A program made the position numbers and the translations under genes. From Flavobacterium franklandianum (GTDB lineage: Bacteria > Bacteroidota > Bacteroidia > Flavobacteriales > Flavobacteriaceae): 64,000 bases of DNA. The notes under the pieces were generated by a model. The model was given only the letters and a program-made list of their open reading frames with translations. It did no database searches and had not been told where the DNA came from. Location: contig NZ_VJZR01000001.1 of assembly GCF_007097365.1 (NCBI RefSeq), positions 248,001-312,000 of the forward strand, read 5' to 3'. The stretch's first letter is position 1. The number at the start of each line of letters is the position of its first letter. This document shows, in pieces, positions 61,881 through 64,000 of this stretch.

Positions 61881-62876
61881 TTAATCCAACTTCTCAGTCA
61901 ATTTTTTAAACACTGCTTTCGCTGATTTCCCTTCATATAAAATACTGAAAACAGCATCGATAATTGGTGTAGTTGCTCCATAGCCCAAGTTGAGGTTATA
62001 GGCACTTTTTGTAGCGTAATATCCTTCGGCAACCATACTCATTTCCATCATCGCCGATTTTACGGTATAGCCTTTCCCGATCATATTTCCGAACATTCTG
62101 TTTCTAGAAAAAATGGAATAACCTGTTACCAATAAGTCACCCAAATAGGCCGAATCATTGATGTTGCGTTTCATTTTGTGTACTTTTCTGATAAATTTTT
62201 TCATCTCTCGAATTCCGTTACTCATCAACACCGATTGAAAATTGTCGCCATAACCCAATCCGTGGGCGATTCCTGCTGCAATGGCATAAATATTTTTGAG
62301 CATTGCGGCATATTCGGTTCCAATGATGTCGTCAGAAATTTTGGTTTTAATATAATTCCCTGATAGATTTTTGGCTACAATTTTAGCTTTTTTGGCATCC
62401 CCACAGGCAATAGTAAGATAGGACAAACGTTCCAGTGCCACTTCTTCGGCGTGGCAAGGTCCAGTGATTACGCCAATATTTTCAAAAGGAATATTGTAGG
62501 TTATATTGAAATGTTCTCCAACAATTAAACTGGTTTCGGGAACAATTCCTTTGATGGCTGAGAAAATAACTTTGTCATCTAAACTTTCGGTAAGTTTTTC
62601 TAATTCACCATTCAAAAAAGCCGATGGAATAGCAAAAATAATATAATCAGCATAAGCAACAGCTTCATTGATGTCGCTTGTTAATTTTAGTTTTTTTACG
62701 TCAAATTCTACAGAACTTAGATAATTTGGATTGTGATGATACGTTTTAATATGTTCAATAGCGTCTTCATTTCGCATATACCAGGTAATTTCATTCAGAT
62801 TTACACATAGCATTTTGGCAATTGCGGTTGCCCAACTTCCTCCGCCAATTACGGCAAATTTTAAATTTTCGGCCAT
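61881..62876 (-). CDS. gpsA: Glycerol-3-phosphate dehydrogenase [NAD(P)+]
   Basis: A 331-residue cytosolic enzyme that makes sn-glycerol 3-phosphate for phospholipids. The Rossmann motif is VIGGGSWATAIAK (about 9-21). The catalytic-Lys region is KNIYAIAAGIAHGLGYGDN, preceded by VITGPCHAEEVA. The start at 62876 is chosen over 62897 because the -7 box (TACTTTTG on the minus strand, 62895-62902) would overlap the longer start. Transcription is predicted from about 62889, which gives a short leader. Confidence 0.96.
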   Translation of the reverse strand: MAENLKFAVIGGGSWATAIAKMLCVNLNEITWYMRNEDAIEHIKTYHHNPNYLSSVEFDVKKLKLTSDINEAVAYADYIIFAIPSAFLNGELEKLTESLDDKVIFSAIKGIVPETSLIVGEHFNITYNIPFENIGVITGPCHAEEVALERLSYLTIACGDAKKAKIVAKNLSGNYIKTKISDDIIGTEYAAMLKNIYAIAAGIAHGLGYGDNFQSVLMSNGIREMKKFIRKVHKMKRNINDSAYLGDLLVTGYSIFSRNRMFGNMIGKGYTVKSAMMEMSMVAEGYYATKSAYNLNLGYGATTPIIDAVFSILYEGKSAKAVFKKLTEKLD

Positions 62877-62894
62877 TTTTTTATTAGATTTAAT

Positions 62895-62926
62895 CAAAAG
62901 TACTTAAAAATACACTTATAAAGCAA
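62895..62926 (-). promoter_or_regulatory. Promoter of gpsA (minus strand)
   Basis: On the minus strand this reads TTG, 21 bases, TACTTTTG (CAA at 62924-62926, CAAAAGTA at 62895-62902), a full match to the Bacteroidota consensus, and it settles the gpsA start. Confidence 0.7.
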
Positions 62927-63087
62927 AAGTTAACCGCAGTAATGGGTTTTATACTTAAAGTAAAAATCTTAAAAAATATTTTTATTTTTACACAATATGT
63001 TTATTATCTGTACGTTATAGTATTTTAAAAATTGGTTATTTTTAAAATAAAGAGGTTGAATTAGTTAGTTTTGTTTTAGTATTTTGC

Positions 63088-63126
63088 AAAAAGGCGGTCT
63101 TAAGAGTAGTTTAAGAACGCCTTTTT
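63088..63126 (-). terminator. Bidirectional terminator of the alcohol dehydrogenase gene
   Basis: AAAAAGGCG at 63088-63096 pairs with CGCCTTTTT near 63118-63126, with an inner CTTAA/TTAAG pairing. The A tract at the left is a T tract for the minus strand. Confidence 0.82.
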
Positions 63127-63131
63127 ATTTT

Positions 63132-64000
63132 TTAATAACTCATTTCAACTATTGATTTTAATTTTTCTAAAGTGATATTTTGTTTTTCACCCAGTGCTTT
63201 CCATCCTCTTTTTTCAAATCGATTGACTATAAAATTGGCTGCTTTTTCATAATCTTTGGTACATTCGGATAATTTTGTTTGCATTCCCATGGTATGAAAG
63301 AATTCAACCGTTTTTTTGATGGCTTCGTGAGCAATTTCATCTTCAGTTCCTGATAAATTAAAAATGCGTTTTCCGTATTGTGCTAATTTTCCTTTCTTGG
63401 TTTCGAACATTATACGATATAAATTTGGACCAATGATAGCCAATGTTCTAGCATGATCGATTCCGTATAAAGCAGTCAGTTCGTGCCCAATCATATGAGT
63501 AGCCCAATCTGAAGGAACTCCTTTTTGGATTAGTCCGTTTAAAGCCATCGTACAACTCCACATAAAATTAGAAGCCAATGCATAATCCGAAGGGTTTTCT
63601 ACTACTTGAGGACCCACTTGAATCAAAGTTTGCAATATACTTTCAGCAATTCGATCTTGAAGATAGCCTTCGTGAGGATAGGTTAAGTATTGTTCTAAAA
63701 CGTGAATGTAGGCATCCACAACTCCGTTTTGCAATTGTCTTTTTGGCAAGGAAACAATCACGGTTGGATCGCAAATAGAGAATTTTGGAAACATGGCAGA
63801 CCCACCAAAATCTAATTTTTCCTGAGTGGTTTTAATGGTAACCACGGAACCTGAATTCATTTCGCTTCCTGTTGCTGGCAAGGTTAAAACAGTTCCAAAA
63901 GGCACTACTTTTGAAATGTCTTTAAAAAGAATTCTCTTCAGGAGTATGTCAATTGGATTTCCTTCGAAATGCACGGCTGCCGACATAAATTTCACGCCAT
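63132..64000 (-). CDS. Iron-containing alcohol dehydrogenase, C-terminal part (cut by window edge)
   Basis: About 289 residues of a YqhD/butanol-dehydrogenase-like enzyme that reduces aldehydes with NAD(P)H. The frame stays open to base 64000, with codons GGC GTG AAA TTT before MSAAVHFEG, so the N-terminal part is outside. Visible features are PATGSEMNSGSVVT, the metal-site residues in VDAYIHVLEQYLTYPH and GHELTALYGIDHARTLAI, and the end KLKSIVEMSY. The metal-binding Asp and His residues appear intact. It is followed by a terminator. Confidence 0.93.
   Translation of the reverse strand, partial: GVKFMSAAVHFEGNPIDILLKRILFKDISKVVPFGTVLTLPATGSEMNSGSVVTIKTTQEKLDFGGSAMFPKFSICDPTVIVSLPKRQLQNGVVDAYIHVLEQYLTYPHEGYLQDRIAESILQTLIQVGPQVVENPSDYALASNFMWSCTMALNGLIQKGVPSDWATHMIGHELTALYGIDHARTLAIIGPNLYRIMFETKKGKLAQYGKRIFNLSGTEDEIAHEAIKKTVEFFHTMGMQTKLSECTKDYEKAANFIVNRFEKRGWKALGEKQNITLEKLKSIVEMSY

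Noticed and set aside
62877..62897. Longer start for gpsA
   Set aside because: The start codon overlaps a full-consensus -7 box; the internal ATG at 62876 fits the family start.
63066..63126. Possible short plus-strand RNA from a TAGTTTTG box to the terminator
   Set aside because: The box matches TAnnTTTG but lacks a -33 element, and the roughly 50-base product would be only the terminator; too weak to call.
1..64000. tRNA, rRNA, insertion sequences, prophage genes
   Set aside because: I looked for T-loop-like motifs, transposase or integrase motifs and phage genes by eye and found none convincing.

Overview
The window is a low-GC chromosomal stretch typical of Bacteroidota, most likely a Flavobacterium or close relative. 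The support is: two SusC/SusD pairs, a hybrid two-component regulator, a type IX secretion (T9SS) sorting domain, a complete Bacteroides aerotolerance (Bat) operon, and many promoters with the Bacteroidota -7 box TAnnTTTG instead of a sigma70 -10 box. I see no tRNA, rRNA, insertion sequence, prophage or CRISPR array. Both end genes are cut by the window: mfd on the left and an iron-containing alcohol dehydrogenase on the right.

Layout. 1-3,400: the mfd 3' end, an orphan antitoxin-like gene, an ACT-like protein, a YraN-family protein and an LD-carboxypeptidase-like peptidase. 3,400-11,950: a likely extracellular nucleic-acid scavenging locus. On the minus strand it has a TonB-dependent receptor, a small surface lipoprotein, a DUF5689 lipoprotein and a T9SS-secreted endonuclease I. 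Divergently on the plus strand it has a secreted endonuclease/exonuclease/phosphatase-fold protein and a secreted OB-fold protein. 12,000-14,980: a CorA-type transporter with a structured leader, then an ALDH7-type aldehyde dehydrogenase.

15,400-43,850: a large carbohydrate- or glycoconjugate-uptake locus. A hybrid two-component regulator (HTCS) is followed by SusC1/SusD1, a 1,092-residue FG-GAP/ASPIC lipoprotein, a 179-residue exported protein of unknown function, a second 1,092-residue FG-GAP/ASPIC lipoprotein, SusC2/SusD2, a GPH-family sugar:cation symporter, a DUF255 thioredoxin-domain lipoprotein and a GH3 glycosidase. Outer-membrane import and surface repeat proteins dominate, and only one recognisable glycoside hydrolase is present. 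The natural substrate cannot be read from the sequence.

44,000-49,800: mixed genes (small outer-membrane protein, PPP-type phosphatase, lipoprotein, AlbA_2-domain protein, DUF4382 lipoprotein, SDR and aldo/keto reductase). 49,985-59,104: MoxR, DUF58, a two-TM protein, then BatA, BatB, BatC, BatD and BatE in one direction. 59,160-64,000: CvpA, a conserved small protein, pheS, another conserved small protein, gpsA and the cut alcohol dehydrogenase.

The most interesting signals are the nucleic-acid scavenging locus with its back-to-back promoters, the paired FG-GAP/ASPIC lipoproteins lying between two SusCD systems, and a set of distinct short dyad or tandem repeats filling nearly every longer spacer from about 50,990 to 61,400. 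All functional claims are from reading the sequence and recalling families; no database search was run.
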